From contig CM055903.1 in the NCBI GenBank assembly GCA_029582155.1, forward strand, positions 38,660,853 through 38,724,852: a stretch of DNA of 64,000 nt. Direction: 5' to 3'. Under the pieces are notes generated by a model. It was not told the origin of the DNA. It saw only the letters and a list, made by a program, of their open reading frames with translations, and searched no databases. Positions 44,901 to 47,466 of the stretch are shown piece after piece. Position numbers and translations under genes: made by a program. Numbering within the stretch: the first letter of the stretch is position 1; every line of letters begins with the position of its first letter. Source of the DNA: Panopea generosa. Its lineage: Eukaryota; Mollusca; Bivalvia; Adapedonta; Hiatellidae.

Positions 44901-45804
44901 GCAAGATATTTGTGAAAGAAGGGTGATTCTACTATTGACAGATTCATGTATATTCGTCTAGGATCTTTCTTCAGCAATAAAACAGATTGTTGTATATGAC
45001 CTTGATGGTTCATTCAGCACAACAATATTTTATTTCCTTATTTGTTAATATGTAAATAGAACAGTGTTGCACTGAGCCATCCAAGGTGTTATGATGATAA
45101 TGTGTTGAAATTGGTGCTTAATCCCCATTTAGTGTGAAAGAACGGTAACTTGAGTTTACTATAGTGGTCTCAATCAGTATTCATAACATTATCTGTGGAA
45201 AGTTTGTTTTTTACTAGAATGTTTTATGAATTCAGTAGTCATATCCAAGTATAATTTGCTATATTTGGAATCAAAAATGTGTTGTTTTTTTTATTGTCAG
45301 ATTTATACAAATATTTATTATTATGTCTCAATATTTACCATGTCAAATTATACCTCTATTCAATTATATCAGTATTTACAAGAGTTGTTGCCCTTAACAC
45401 CTTTAATCTTTACACAGTCCAGGTAATCTATTGACTAAGTTTTAATTGTTTATGGATATTCATATTTCAGTTTTAACATGGTCTTTTGTTACAATTATTT
45501 TATTTTAAATTTGCCCATTCAAGTAAAACAGCTATAAGTAAAATTATTGCAGATCCCAAATATTGTCTTTCTCTTACAATTTCTATAGTTTAGAACCAGT
45601 CAAAAAAATTTTTTTGTATATTTTCAGAATCATTCAGATGAATTCAATGTTAATGCTGCCCTCTTCGAATTGTACAAATATGTCAACCAATATAATGAAG
45701 ATCTCACAACCGCACTAGACGAGGATGAATTTGCGCGAAAAAATAGACTCAATGTCAAACTAGAACAAGTCCACGCGGCCATGAATGGCCAGTCACACTG
45801 CTGA
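2905..45804 (+). CDS. PlexA: Plexin A-type semaphorin receptor, 25 exons, 5'-partial
   Basis: Cell-surface receptor for semaphorins that guides axons and cell migration; its cytoplasmic part is a RasGAP-like domain (acting on Rap in known plexins) with an inserted Rho-GTPase-binding domain. The 25 exons listed separately join with consistent phases into 1332 residues and a TGA stop. Seen, in residues of this partial protein: PSI2 (about 23-60), IPT-like linker (69-185), PSI3 (186-245), IPT repeats (246-640), transmembrane helix (about 649-673), juxtamembrane helix, GAP half 1 with RRTESVAEK (841-849), Rho-binding insert (about 911-1090), GAP half 2 with LPLRFWVNV (Arg 1182). The cytoplasmic sequence, for example [20 protein letters not shown], is closer to plexin A than plexin B, and the C terminus lacks the B-type PDZ ligand. 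The sema domain and PSI1 lie upstream of the window. Odd points: nine arginines in IPT3 and a minisatellite across the exon 6 acceptor. Confidence 0.95.
3045..3695. repeat. Degenerate 65-80-bp tandem repeat
   Basis: The motif TTTGAACTATAGTTGATAAT recurs at about 3052, 3117, 3189, 3259, 3340, 3414 and 3627, followed by A-rich and CAAACTGACAGA blocks. One unit is split by a small palindromic element at 3441-3608. Confidence 0.8.
3441..3608. mobile_element. MITE family B, copy 1
   Basis: The ends are inverted repeats: AATTAATTGCTAGATTATCA on the left and its complement near 3580-3600, inside AGGC...GGCCT. It interrupts a tandem array. Related copies lie at 11982, 21427 and 25386. Confidence 0.7.
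4027..4280 (+). repeat. tRNA-derived SINE, family S2
   Basis: Contains a tRNA-like B box region (TTTGAATCCCAAATC), a GATGATTGATAT body and the tail GATCGTCTGTTAGTCCTGGA...GGCATG. The same arrangement occurs at 18745 and, inverted, at 13360 and 19693. Confidence 0.65.
4779..5127. repeat. 23-bp tandem array
   Basis: About 15 copies of a unit with core GATTACATGTATATTATATG, varying at the CTGA/TCTGA junction. Confidence 0.93.
5318..6835. repeat. 24-bp minisatellite, left block
   Basis: About 60 units with core AAGCTAGATGGTAATACATT. Unit variants (GTATAC, CACACA, GATAGT) are clustered. The 24-bp period keeps reading frames open on both strands, giving repetitive ORFs that are not genes. The array continues on the far side of the mariner insertion. 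Confidence 0.95.
6836..7849 (+). mobile_element. Mariner-like relic inserted in a minisatellite
   Basis: 1014 bp with inverted ends, CGAGGGTTGATCCAGAAATA at the left and, inverted, CAAGGGGTGATCCAGAAATA at the right, flanked by TA (6834-6835 and 7850-7851). Removing the element plus one TA rejoins a perfect 24-bp repeat. It contains a broken N-terminal transposase part and no DDE/D catalytic region, so it is non-autonomous. Confidence 0.92.
7203..7649 (+). pseudogene. Mariner-type transposase remnant, N-terminal
   Basis: Starts ATG and reads [16 protein letters not shown], then past in-frame stops [32 protein letters not shown] and [20 protein letters not shown]. These are the two helix-turn-helix parts of a Tc1/mariner transposase. 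There are stops at 7260, 7383 and 7431 and the catalytic domain is missing. Confidence 0.82.
7850..8270. repeat. 24-bp minisatellite, right block
   Basis: Continuation of the 5318-6835 array. Beyond the first two units it shifts to a variant with core CACACAATCTAGATGGTAGT, indicating local homogenisation. It ends 25 bp before the acceptor of plexin exon 2. Confidence 0.93.
8294..8408 (+). CDS. PlexA: Plexin exon 2: PSI2 cysteine core
   Basis: TTTTACAG acceptor, GTAAGT donor, ends on a codon boundary. It encodes [14 protein letters not shown] followed by CTH and EC, the PSI (plexin-semaphorin-integrin) cysteine pattern; the first base completes the Asp codon split with exon 1. PSI domains are small disulfide knots that position the sema domain relative to the IPT stalk. 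Exon 1 to exon 2 spans 5.3 kb of tandem repeats and a mariner relic. Confidence 0.92.
9116..9205 (-). repeat. SINE S3 tail fragment
   Basis: GAAGTCTTCCTGGATAGAAC, CATATGCAG and TTGCTCAAGGAC are the complement of the tail at 21240-21350. The fragment passes directly into the tandem array at 9206. Confidence 0.7.
9206..11395. repeat. 2.2-kb tandem array of 33-42-bp units
   Basis: Units alternate between TCATATGTCATAGATATGAG and TCATATGTCATATAATTTAT, each followed by TTTGATTATGCTAT-like sequence. The two unit types form higher-order runs, for example near-identical blocks at about 9780-9990 and 10010-10210. It starts at a SINE tail and fills most of intron 2. Confidence 0.93.
11396..11981. other. 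Intron 2 sequence without a recognised feature
   Basis: AT-rich; two overlapping ORFs at 11544-11800 show no recognisable protein motifs and lie inside the plexin intron. I see nothing to support a gene. Confidence 0.5.
11982..12160. mobile_element. MITE family B, copy 2
   Basis: Left end AATTAATTGCTAGATTATCA, right end CTAGCAATTAAATTATTATA and GCCT, with an internal T-rich run and GCATGAAAATTAGGGGGCGG. It lies 195 bp before exon 3. Confidence 0.7.
12356..12613 (+). CDS. PlexA: Plexin exon 3: IPT-like region after PSI2
   Basis: 86 codons, phase 0 at both ends, acceptor TTGCAG, donor GTGAGT. It contains [18 protein letters not shown] and [10 protein letters not shown] and ends IECQSVD, the beta-sandwich that separates PSI2 from PSI3 in plexins. 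The overlapping minus-strand ORF at 12247-12513 is a shadow. Confidence 0.92.
12675..12905 (+). repeat. tRNA-derived SINE, family S1
   Basis: Head with CCGTGCCAGAGTGGT and B box GGTTCGAGTCTC, body GAGGTCTTCCTTCACCAATA, tail GTGTTGAAATGGTGTTAAAC ending in an A-rich run. Confidence 0.75.
13000..13240. mobile_element. TTAA-flanked hairpin MITE, copy 1
   Basis: Bounded by TTAACCCTTTAC and GTAAAGGGTTAA, so TTAA sits at both ends as in piggyBac-type insertion. The centre holds a long inverted repeat around CAGTGCAGGAAG / CTTCCTGCACTG. No coding sequence. Confidence 0.82.
13360..13645 (-). repeat. SINE S2, inverted copy
   Basis: Complement of the tail (GGGCTAACAGACGATTAATT) at the left and a tRNA-like head with GGGAATCGAACTCATGACCC and AACTGAGCTAATCGGGC at the right. 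Confidence 0.75.
14262..14475. repeat. Degenerate 48-50-bp tandem repeat
   Basis: About five copies of TTTTAAAGGGATTTCAGCAT followed by CTTTACCATGACATTTTG, each diverged. Confidence 0.8.
14826..14919 (+). CDS. PlexA: Plexin exon 4: end of first IPT-like fold
   Basis: Acceptor TTTCAG, donor G|GTAAGT, ends in phase 1. It encodes [18 protein letters not shown] and DNPEKIQ; the last motif matches the DNP-x-x-IQ segment that precedes PSI3 in plexins. Confidence 0.92.
15545..15785. repeat. Degenerate 48-bp tandem repeat
   Basis: Copies of CAGTTTTCTATGCATGACTT with TTGGCTAGAGTATTTT, about five in number, diverging toward both sides. Confidence 0.8.
15786..16489. other. Intron 4 sequence without a recognised feature
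   Basis: AT-rich, with imperfect repeated motifs such as GCAAAACAGTATACT and TGGAGAAGT near 15980-16330. Small ORFs here have no recognisable content. Confidence 0.45.
16490..16702 (+). repeat. tRNA-derived SINE, family S1
   Basis: Head TCCTCCATGACTGAGTGGTC, body GAGGTCTTCTTCCACCATTA, tail GTTGAAAATGGCGTTAAACC and an A-rich end. Confidence 0.75.
16861..17852 (-). mobile_element. Mariner-like element with about 40-bp inverted ends
   Basis: 992 bp; the left end CGAGGGGGGATCAGAAAGTT continues to about 16900 and is matched, inverted, by the right end at 17813-17852. TA flanks both sides (16859-16860, 17853-17854). On the minus strand a decayed stretch reads [11 protein letters not shown] and, one frame over, [10 protein letters not shown], like a mariner transposase C terminus. 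No intact transposase is present. Confidence 0.85.
18330..18549. mobile_element. TTAA-flanked hairpin MITE, copy 2
   Basis: TTAACCCTTTAC and GTAAAGGGTTAA ends with the same internal palindrome (AGATTGCTCGTAATGAGCAA at its apex). Confidence 0.85.
18745..19020 (+). repeat. SINE S2
   Basis: Head with TTAGCTCAGTCTATACTGCG and TTTGAATCCCAACCC, body GATGATTGATAT, tail GATCGTCTGTTGGCTCTTGA followed by TGGCATTAAAATGACGCTTA. Confidence 0.75.
19072..19190 (+). repeat. SINE S2 tail fragment
   Basis: Repeats only the 3' half of the preceding SINE (CTAGTTAACCATCCCGGACT ... GATCGTCTGTTAGCCCTTGA), 50 bp downstream of it. It may be a tandem partial duplicate. Confidence 0.7.
19693..19962 (-). repeat. SINE S2, inverted copy
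   Basis: Tail complement GAGGGCTAACAGACGATCAG at the left, tRNA-like head ACTAAGCTAATCGGGCCCAC at the right. Confidence 0.75.
20806..20984 (+). CDS. PlexA: Plexin exon 5: PSI3 domain
   Basis: Acceptor TTCCAG, donor GTAAGT, ends in phase 0. It encodes [26 protein letters not shown] and then a C and TCPNVQITS, the full cysteine pattern of the third plexin PSI domain (YKC, CG-C, CGWC). The preceding intron is 5.9 kb and holds several SINEs and a mariner-like element. Confidence 0.94.
21174..21350 (+). repeat. tRNA-derived SINE, family S3
   Basis: Head with ATGGTCCATTGGTAGAG (A-box like) and GGGTTCGATCCTCC (B box), then GTGTGTGGTGCTCTTTAGC and tail GGAAATCTTCAAGTTTTAAT. This is the reference copy for the 37-bp array at 38816-40460. 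Confidence 0.8.
21427..21558. mobile_element. MITE family B, copy 3
   Basis: AGGCCATTATGAATTAATTG left end and GCATGAAAATTATAGCCTTA right end; the right inverted arm is partly deleted. Confidence 0.6.
21587..22349 (+). repeat. 78-bp tandem array across the exon 6 acceptor
   Basis: Ten copies of a unit that holds a pyrimidine tract with TTTGTATTTCAG plus the first 37 bases of exon 6 (ATCTACCCGGATACCGGTCC onward). Exon-like starts lie at 21609, 21689, 21767, 21845, 21923, 22001, 22079, 22156, 22234 and 22312. Each unit also has a second TTGTATTTCAG. The spacing is 78 except 80 after the first and 77 after the copy at 22079. The last copy is the real exon start. Confidence 0.95.
22312..22463 (+). 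CDS. PlexA: Plexin exon 6: IPT1, first part
   Basis: Encodes [18 protein letters not shown] and NLGTNF, the IPT/TIG signature (P-x-x-GP-x-x-GGT-x-LTI-x-G-x-NLG), then [15 protein letters not shown] chose the last of ten near-identical acceptors because it joins exon 5 in frame with the usual plexin spacing. The acceptors at 22156 and 22234 would also be in frame and stop-free, adding 52 or 26 residues. Donor is AC|GTAAGT, phase 2. Confidence 0.9.
22490..23520. repeat. Probable interspersed repeat in intron 6
   Basis: Contains several similar blocks of AATAGGGGTCC/GGGACCCA and ATTTTCAAAAATCTTCTT type and ends GAGCCTCTTGTTTA, resembling the sequence at 29905-30633. No inverted ends seen. Classification unknown. 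Confidence 0.4.
23633..23738 (+). CDS. PlexA: Plexin exon 7: IPT1, second part
   Basis: Acceptor TTTTACAG, donor GTAAGT, ends in phase 0. It encodes [10 protein letters not shown] through KFTYV. The IVC and FTYV motifs close an IPT domain. Confidence 0.92.
24076..24212 (+). CDS. PlexA: Plexin exon 8: IPT2, first part
   Basis: Acceptor TTTGCAG, donor GA|GTAAGT. It encodes [28 protein letters not shown] and YKCEVL. The GP-x-SGGT and YLDAG motifs are the plexin IPT2 signature. Confidence 0.93.
24213..24994. other. Intron 8, nothing recognised
   Basis: AT-rich with no clear repeat beyond a weak tRNA-like stretch near 24300-24370. Confidence 0.4.
24995..25313 (+). CDS. PlexA: Plexin exon 9: IPT2 end, IPT3 start, poly-Arg
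   Basis: The longest exon, 319 nt, with acceptor TTAACAG and donor GTAAGT. It encodes the end of IPT2 ([19 protein letters not shown]) and the start of IPT3 ([20 protein letters not shown]). Nine consecutive arginine codons follow at 25263-25289 (residues 467-475), where vertebrate plexin A proteins have a short loop. This could be a loop expansion or a basic protease site. A 41-nt-downstream copy of the donor lies at 25355. Confidence 0.92.
25386..25553. mobile_element. MITE family B, copy 4
   Basis: Left end TCATTATAAATTAATTACTA, right end AATCTAGCAATCTATTTATT and ATGGCCTAA, with internal ATGAAAATTAGGGGGAGGC. Confidence 0.7.
25554..26312. other. Intron 9 remainder, nothing recognised
   Basis: Unique-looking AT-rich sequence without conserved ORFs or clear repeats. 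Confidence 0.4.
26313..26567 (+). CDS. PlexA: Plexin exon 10: IPT3 remainder
   Basis: 85 codons, acceptor TTTCTAG, donor GTAAGT. It encodes [19 protein letters not shown], then [12 protein letters not shown] and [10 protein letters not shown], and ends YLTIN. The YPDPVFE motif is the usual plexin junction from IPT3 to IPT4. Confidence 0.93.
26909..27073 (+). CDS. PlexA: Plexin exon 11: IPT4
   Basis: Acceptor AATACAG, donor GTAAGT, 55 codons. It begins [18 protein letters not shown], completing the LTI-x-GRNL motif begun in exon 10, and continues [15 protein letters not shown] and KYPEII. Confidence 0.92.
27376..28969. mobile_element. Pogo/Tigger-like element hosting a nested hAT
   Basis: Left end CAGTCGAAACTCGTTATTTC and, inverted, right end CAGTTGATACTCACCAACTC with a shared TTCGAA further in; TA flanks on both sides. 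No transposase is visible. The similarity of the ends is imperfect, so the class is tentative. Confidence 0.45.
27524..28470. mobile_element. hAT-like non-autonomous element with 8-bp TSD
   Basis: 947 bp with inverted ends CAGGCCTTATAAAA and CAGGCCTTCTAAAA, flanked by a perfect 8-bp duplication TTGTACAT (27516-27523 and 28471-28478). An 8-bp duplication is the hAT hallmark. No intact transposase ORF. Confidence 0.82.
29162..29399 (+). CDS. PlexA: Plexin exon 12: IPT4 end, transmembrane helix
   Basis: Encodes [17 protein letters not shown], then a hydrophobic span of about 25 residues ([20 protein letters not shown] and on to LWCI, residues 649-673), then basic KAREN and [20 protein letters not shown], the plexin juxtamembrane helix. 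An alternative acceptor 6 nt downstream (29168) would drop two residues. Donor is G|GTAATC. Preceding intron is 2.1 kb and holds nested DNA transposons. Confidence 0.94.
29444..29664. mobile_element. TTAA-flanked hairpin MITE, copy 3
   Basis: TTAACCCTTTACTCC and GTAAAGGGTTAA ends; one arm of the central palindrome lacks a few bases (AGGAAGTGCTCGTAATGAGC). It starts 45 bp after the exon 12 donor. Confidence 0.85.
29668..29892 (-). repeat. SINE S1-like, inverted copy
   Basis: Complement of the SINE tail near the left end (AGCCATTTTCAGCATGTAAC), tRNA-like head with GGCTCAGACCCGCAACCTCT on the right. Confidence 0.6.
29905..30633. repeat. Unclassified interspersed repeat
   Basis: Starts TAGCTCTACTGGCCAAAGGC and ends CTCTTTGGCCTCTTGTTTTT, with internal CTTCTCATGAACGGTTTAAC. 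Similar text occurs in intron 6. I do not recognise a class. Confidence 0.45.
30904..31052 (+). CDS. PlexA: Plexin exon 13: juxtamembrane to GAP start
   Basis: Acceptor ATTTCAG, donor GTGAGT. It encodes [34 protein letters not shown] and a short end, VIKELD. The FAELQTD and IPF-DYRTY-MRVLFP motifs are highly conserved in plexins. Confidence 0.95.
31130..31292 (-). repeat. SINE-like remnant, inverted
   Basis: CCTGGGTAGAACATGTTCTG and a tRNA-like part with GATTGAACCCGCAACC and a following ATGAGCGGCCAACA. A shorter related piece lies at about 33515-33600. Confidence 0.55.
31476..31666 (+). CDS. PlexA: Plexin exon 14: GAP domain, first half
   Basis: Acceptor TTTTAAG, donor GA|GTAAGT. It encodes [36 protein letters not shown] and [11 protein letters not shown], the first helices of the cytoplasmic RasGAP-like domain. 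Confidence 0.94.
31683..32720. repeat. 22-bp tandem array, about 47 copies
   Basis: Unit core TGTACCAAGTGATATCATGT; variants carry ACATACC or ACATATCAGATG. It starts directly after the exon 14 donor (31667) and decays toward 32720. A short 40-bp repeat (CCAAGACAGTGCTTTCTAC) follows at 32780-32920. Confidence 0.95.
32989..33133 (+). CDS. PlexA: Plexin exon 15: GAP first Arg-finger segment
   Basis: Acceptor TTTTTTAG, donor GTAAGT. It encodes [19 protein letters not shown] and [12 protein letters not shown]. The adjacent arginines (residues 841-842) match the first catalytic Arg pair of plexin GAP domains, so GAP activity is probably retained. The sequence here is almost unchanged from vertebrate plexin A. 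Confidence 0.96.
33134..33589. other. Intron 15 start, nothing recognised
   Basis: AT-rich; apart from a SINE-like fragment at its end no feature is visible. Confidence 0.4.
33590..34010. repeat. 110-130-bp degenerate tandem repeat
   Basis: Four copies starting TTGTATTAAATCAAATACTC, followed by CCCCATTTCAACTTTGTTAC and a C-rich run. Copy starts lie at about 33598, 33707, 33827 and 33956. Confidence 0.85.
34330..34476 (+). CDS. PlexA: Plexin exon 16: GAP half 1 to Rho-binding insert
   Basis: 49 codons, acceptor GATTGCAG, donor GTGAGT. It encodes [36 protein letters not shown], the stretch that leads into the inserted Rho-GTPase-binding domain. Confidence 0.95.
34477..35210. other. Intron 16, nothing recognised
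   Basis: AT-rich sequence without repeats I can name or conserved ORFs. Confidence 0.4.
35211..35482 (-). repeat. tRNA-derived SINE, family S4
   Basis: Inverted head reads TAGTGGTTAAGGCCTTAGAC and GCAGGTTTGATACCC on the minus strand (35400-35475), with body to about 35215 (GGTCGCCACTGGTTTCCCAT on the plus strand). Confidence 0.65.
35506..35671 (+). CDS. PlexA: Plexin exon 17: Rho-GTPase-binding domain
   Basis: Acceptor TCTTACAG, donor G|GTAAGT. It encodes [28 protein letters not shown] and [13 protein letters not shown]. The VLDCDT-x-x-Q-KEK motif marks the ubiquitin-like Rho-binding domain that takes Rac/Rnd GTPases in known plexins. Confidence 0.94.
35772..36285. repeat. 26-bp tandem array
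   Basis: About 19 units with core TAAATAACCTATCTGCTACA and CAATG. Shorter variant units make up a higher-order pattern repeated three times. Confidence 0.94.
36286..36773. other. Intron 17 remainder
   Basis: Contains a short repeat of TATACATGTACTGTTAATA at 36355-36425; otherwise nothing recognised. Confidence 0.4.
36774..36904 (+). CDS. PlexA: Plexin exon 18: Rho-GTPase-binding domain
   Basis: Acceptor GTTACAG, donor GTAGGC. It encodes [35 protein letters not shown]. The D-D-TTK and KRLN-LAHYQ motifs match plexin A. Confidence 0.94.
36951..37128. mobile_element. Small TA-flanked MITE
   Basis: Inverted ends CTGTTGAACCTGTCTTAAGC and CAGCCAACCCTGTATTAATG (right end, inverted), flanked by TA. 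Internal repeats TTAAGACAGGTGGCTGCTTA recur inverted and direct. Class uncertain. Confidence 0.5.
37131..37666. other. Intron 18 remainder, nothing recognised
   Basis: AT-rich; the minus-strand ORF at 37246-37494 has no recognisable content. Confidence 0.4.
37667..37784 (+). CDS. PlexA: Plexin exon 19: Rho-binding domain end, linker
   Basis: Acceptor TTTTCAG, donor TTCG|GTAAAC. It encodes [14 protein letters not shown] and a Ser/Asn-rich linker, [10 protein letters not shown], that is variable among plexins. I set the donor at 37784 because it gives the phase needed by exon 20; reading on would end at a stop in the intron at 37838. Confidence 0.86.
37866..38300 (-). repeat. SINE S1-like with 35-bp array inside its head
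   Basis: Left part matches the complement of the SINE tail (TTAAATGCCATTTTCTCTAT, GAGGAAGACCC); the tRNA-like head reads GCTTGAACCCTTGACCTCAG and then expands into about seven 35-bp units (ACCTCAGCCATGCAAGGTTG plus GTGATATTGGCCATG) at 38028-38290. Confidence 0.7.
38492..38607 (+). CDS. PlexA: Plexin exon 20: linker back into GAP domain
   Basis: Acceptor TTTTCCAG, donor GTAAGC. It encodes a low-conservation Ser/Asn-rich linker, [13 protein letters not shown], ending VKYYHL, the counterpart of the KLWHLVK segment in vertebrate plexin A. Support is its phase match and the conserved end. Confidence 0.88.
38740..40512 (-). mobile_element. SINE S3 expanded internally by a 37-bp array
   Basis: The tail (CTCAAGTCTTCCTTGGTAGA) is at 38755-38815. 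The tRNA-like head is at 40445-40512, reading GGTCCAATGGTAGAGCATTC on the minus strand. Between them lies the 37-bp array. A normal copy of this SINE (21174-21350) has only one such segment, so the array grew inside the SINE. Confidence 0.82.
38816..40460 (-). repeat. 37-bp minisatellite, about 44 copies
   Basis: Unit on the plus strand: AAGGACACCACACATAGCTG, TAGGGGAGGATCGAACC. On the minus strand each unit begins with GGTTCGATCCTCC or a near variant, the pol III B box of the SINE. A partial second head copy at 39601-39650 shows segmental duplication. Long minus-strand ORFs here come from the repeat and are not genes. Confidence 0.94.
40745..40822 (+). repeat. SINE S2 tail fragment next to exon 21
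   Basis: TGATTGTCCGTTAGCCCTCG and ATGGCATAGAAATGATGC match the S2 tail. The fragment ends about 15 bases before the exon 21 acceptor. Confidence 0.65.
40837..40929 (+). CDS. PlexA: Plexin exon 21: GAP half 2 start
   Basis: 31 codons, acceptor TTGACAG, donor GTAACA. It encodes [14 protein letters not shown] and [16 protein letters not shown], nearly invariant in plexin A. A SINE tail fragment ends about 15 bases upstream of the acceptor. Confidence 0.95.
41349..41518 (+). CDS. PlexA: Plexin exon 22: GAP half 2
   Basis: Acceptor TGATCAG, donor AG|GTCAGT. It encodes [20 protein letters not shown], then [17 protein letters not shown] and [10 protein letters not shown], all strongly conserved in plexins. 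Confidence 0.96.
41535..41645 (+). repeat. SINE head remnant
   Basis: tRNA-like GGTAGAATGTTGGCTTCTCA and GGTTTGAACCCAGGCTC, abutting the MITE at 41676. Confidence 0.5.
41676..41975. mobile_element. TTAA-flanked hairpin MITE, copy 4, expanded end
   Basis: Starts TTAACCCTTTAC and ends GTAAAGGGTTAA. Its left end has five to six tandem copies of ATAGACGCCTTTGGACACCT-type sequence (41692-41825). One arm of the central palindrome is deleted. Confidence 0.83.
42098..42290 (+). repeat. SINE S3
   Basis: TGGAGCATGTGGTCTGTTTA head, GGATTCGATTCCTCTTC B box, GGTGTCCTTGAACAAGACAC, tail with GTTTCACAATCAACG. A single copy of the segment that is amplified at 38816. Confidence 0.7.
42291..42669. other. Intron 22 remainder, nothing recognised
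   Basis: AT-rich sequence with no recognisable repeat or coding block. Confidence 0.4.
42670..42882 (+). CDS. PlexA: Plexin exon 23: GAP second Arg segment
   Basis: Acceptor ATTGCAG, donor AG|GTAAGC. It encodes [32 protein letters not shown] and [19 protein letters not shown]. Arg 1182 in LPLRFW corresponds to the second catalytic arginine of plexin GAP domains. Confidence 0.96.
43078..43572. repeat. 36-38-bp minisatellite, about 14 copies
   Basis: Unit core TAGCCAGTGCACTTTTAAGT plus GGCCAGTCCTTTTTTGTG, with T-run length variation. Confidence 0.94.
43690..43915 (+). repeat. tRNA-derived SINE, other family
   Basis: Head with CCCAGCTCAGTCAGTTATGC, an anticodon-like CTCTCAA loop and GTGAGTTCGAATTTC, then a body ending GATCCCAGAAATGAAACAC. 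It resembles a tRNA over about 70 bases but lacks a good acceptor stem, so I call it a SINE and not a tRNA gene. Confidence 0.65.
44089..44164 (+). CDS. PlexA: Plexin exon 24: GAP domain C-terminal part
   Basis: Acceptor ATGGCAG, donor GTAAGT. It encodes [17 protein letters not shown] and MTEESR, matching the MPAISDQDM motif near the plexin C terminus. Confidence 0.94.
44245..44458. repeat. 66-bp tandem repeat, three copies
   Basis: CAATTAATTTTGTACTGTTC and GAGACATGCACTTCTGGAAC recur three times; a partial fourth ends the block. Confidence 0.85.
44459..44785. other. Intron 24 sequence, nothing recognised
   Basis: No repeat or coding signal that I can name. Confidence 0.4.
44786..45135 (+). 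repeat. tRNA-derived SINE, S1-like
   Basis: Head with CTTGATGGCCAAGTGGTTAA and CATGGGTTCACACAAGCC, tail GTGTTGAAATTGGTGCTTAA and TCCCCATTTAGTG. The body is longer than in other copies and may hold a small insertion. Confidence 0.65.
45136..45627. other. Intron 24 end, nothing recognised
   Basis: AT-rich sequence up to the exon 25 acceptor; the ORF at 45226-45426 shows no motif. Confidence 0.4.
45628..45804 (+). CDS. PlexA: Plexin exon 25: C terminus and stop
   Basis: Acceptor TTTTCAG. It encodes [20 protein letters not shown] and [16 protein letters not shown], ending NGQSHC and TGA. The final helix matches plexin A. The last six residues differ from the vertebrate MALSS end and carry no PDZ ligand of plexin B type. 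Confidence 0.94.
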   Translation, partial: NHSDEFNVNAALFELYKYVNQYNEDLTTALDEDEFARKNRLNVKLEQVHAAMNGQSHC

Positions 45805-46267
45805 CAATGATCTGAATGCTTCTAGTTAGTAACACAGAACAATTTTAGCATCATAGAAATCATTCATCGTATACAGGTCATCATAATTAAAGCATCTTAT
45901 CAACTGTGATCATTATGAACGCATTCATTTGACTTGGATCTGTATGAAAGCATTTGTCCATCAGTGACTGATCATTGCTGAATATACATCTGGTGCCTGT
46001 GTGTTTTTTAGCATTCAACTAATATCAATGACAAAAAAAAATGAGTGAGAAATTAACAGAGAATTTCCCCAAGAAATGGATGACATTTGATACTTGCCAA
46101 GAGAATGTAGAATTTATTTCCAAAGAAGTGTTTCTTTGAAAATCTGACCTTCAAGCCATCAATGAAAGACAGTATTTTTGTGAGAAAAGTATACTGGAGA
46201 GTATTTTACCAGAAATTGATATCGGTCAGACTTTTACAGATGTGGCTACGTGGCATAGAACCATAAC

Positions 46268-46505
46268 TGTAATGTGTTATAACCAAGGAAACTACATTAG
46301 TGACCATGTGTGAAGAAAATATAACCAAGGAAACTACATTCGTTACCGCTTGTGAAAAACAGATAACCGAGGAAACTACAGTGGTTTTCATGTGAGAAGA
46401 TAAGATAACCAAGGAAACTACATTGGTTACCATGTGTGGAGATAAGATAACCAAGGAAACTACATTGGTTACCACATGTGAAGAATAGATAACCAAGGAA
46501 ACCAA
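46268..46505. repeat. 40-bp tandem repeat in the 3' UTR
   Basis: Six units with core ATAACCAAGGAAACTACATT and GGTTACCATGTGTGAAGA. It lies about 460 bp after the stop. Confidence 0.9.
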
Positions 46506-46943
46506 ACTAAAGAAACATCAGTAAAAATGACAAGCATCATCATGGAATATTATTTAAATAATTGTCCAAGCTACTTGGGGCAACCATTTAAAAGAAAGAG
46601 TAAGCATGAACTCTAAAGGCAGAGAGATGGTTGCTTTGTTTAGGTTTATTGAAACAAAATCACAAAACATGGCTAATAGAAACTGGACTTGAACATGGGT
46701 GTCTGCTTAAAAGAGTTATGGCTAACTCTACAAACTGGTAGATACACTTCTACCCACCTGTGACATGTATACCCACCTGTAACACATGTATATGTATAAG
46801 TTAACTCTGCCACAAGTTTTAGTTGGACCAAATATTCAGAGTTGTGAATGGCATAGGTGACGTGATTGTTTTATCATTATGTCGGAATATTGCGCTTACT
46901 GTGCCATACGTGTTTTTGTACCTGGTTGTAACAGACTTTATTG

Positions 46944-46949
46944 AATAAA
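46944..46949 (+). terminator. Candidate proximal polyadenylation signal
   Basis: AATAAA in TTGAATAAACAAATAG, 1.1 kb after the plexin stop. Such hexamers are common in AT-rich sequence, so this is only a candidate. Confidence 0.4.
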
Positions 46950-47024
46950 CAAATAGTGCTTCATTTTTATGATCAACTGTGTTAAAACCCCGACGTGTAT
47001 AATGTTAAGCTGTATTAGGTTAAG

Positions 47025-47466
47025 TGTAAACAATGTATATGCATCAATACAGCGTGTAAACAATGTTTATGCATCAATACAGCGTGTAAACAATGTTTAT
47101 GCATCAATACAGTATGTAAACAAGGTATATGCATCAATACAGTATGTAAACAATGTTTATGCATCAATACAGTGTGTTAACAATGTTTATGCATCAATAC
47201 AGCATGTAAACAATGTATATGCATCAATACAGTGTGTAAATAATGTATATGCATCAATACAGCATGTACACGATGCATATGCATCAATACAGCATGTACA
47301 CGATGTATATGCATCAATACAGTGTGTAAACAATGTATATGCATCAATACAGCATGTACATGATGTATATGCATCAATACAGTGTGTAAACAATGTATAT
47401 GCATCAATACAGCATGTACACGATGCATATGCATCAATACAGTGCGTAAACCATGTACATGCATCA
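47025..47466. repeat. 30-bp tandem array, about 15 copies
   Basis: Unit core AATGTATATGCATCAATACA and GTGTGTAAAC. The 30-bp period keeps frames open on both strands; the ORFs are repeat artefacts. Position is between the two candidate polyadenylation signals. Confidence 0.95.

Larger units (their letters stand above)
45805..46965 (+). other. Probable 3' untranslated region of plexin
   Basis: Non-coding sequence after the plexin stop, up to shortly past the first AATAAA. It contains a 40-bp tandem array at 46268-46505. The true 3' end needs transcript data; a second AATAAA lies at 48345. Confidence 0.5.
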
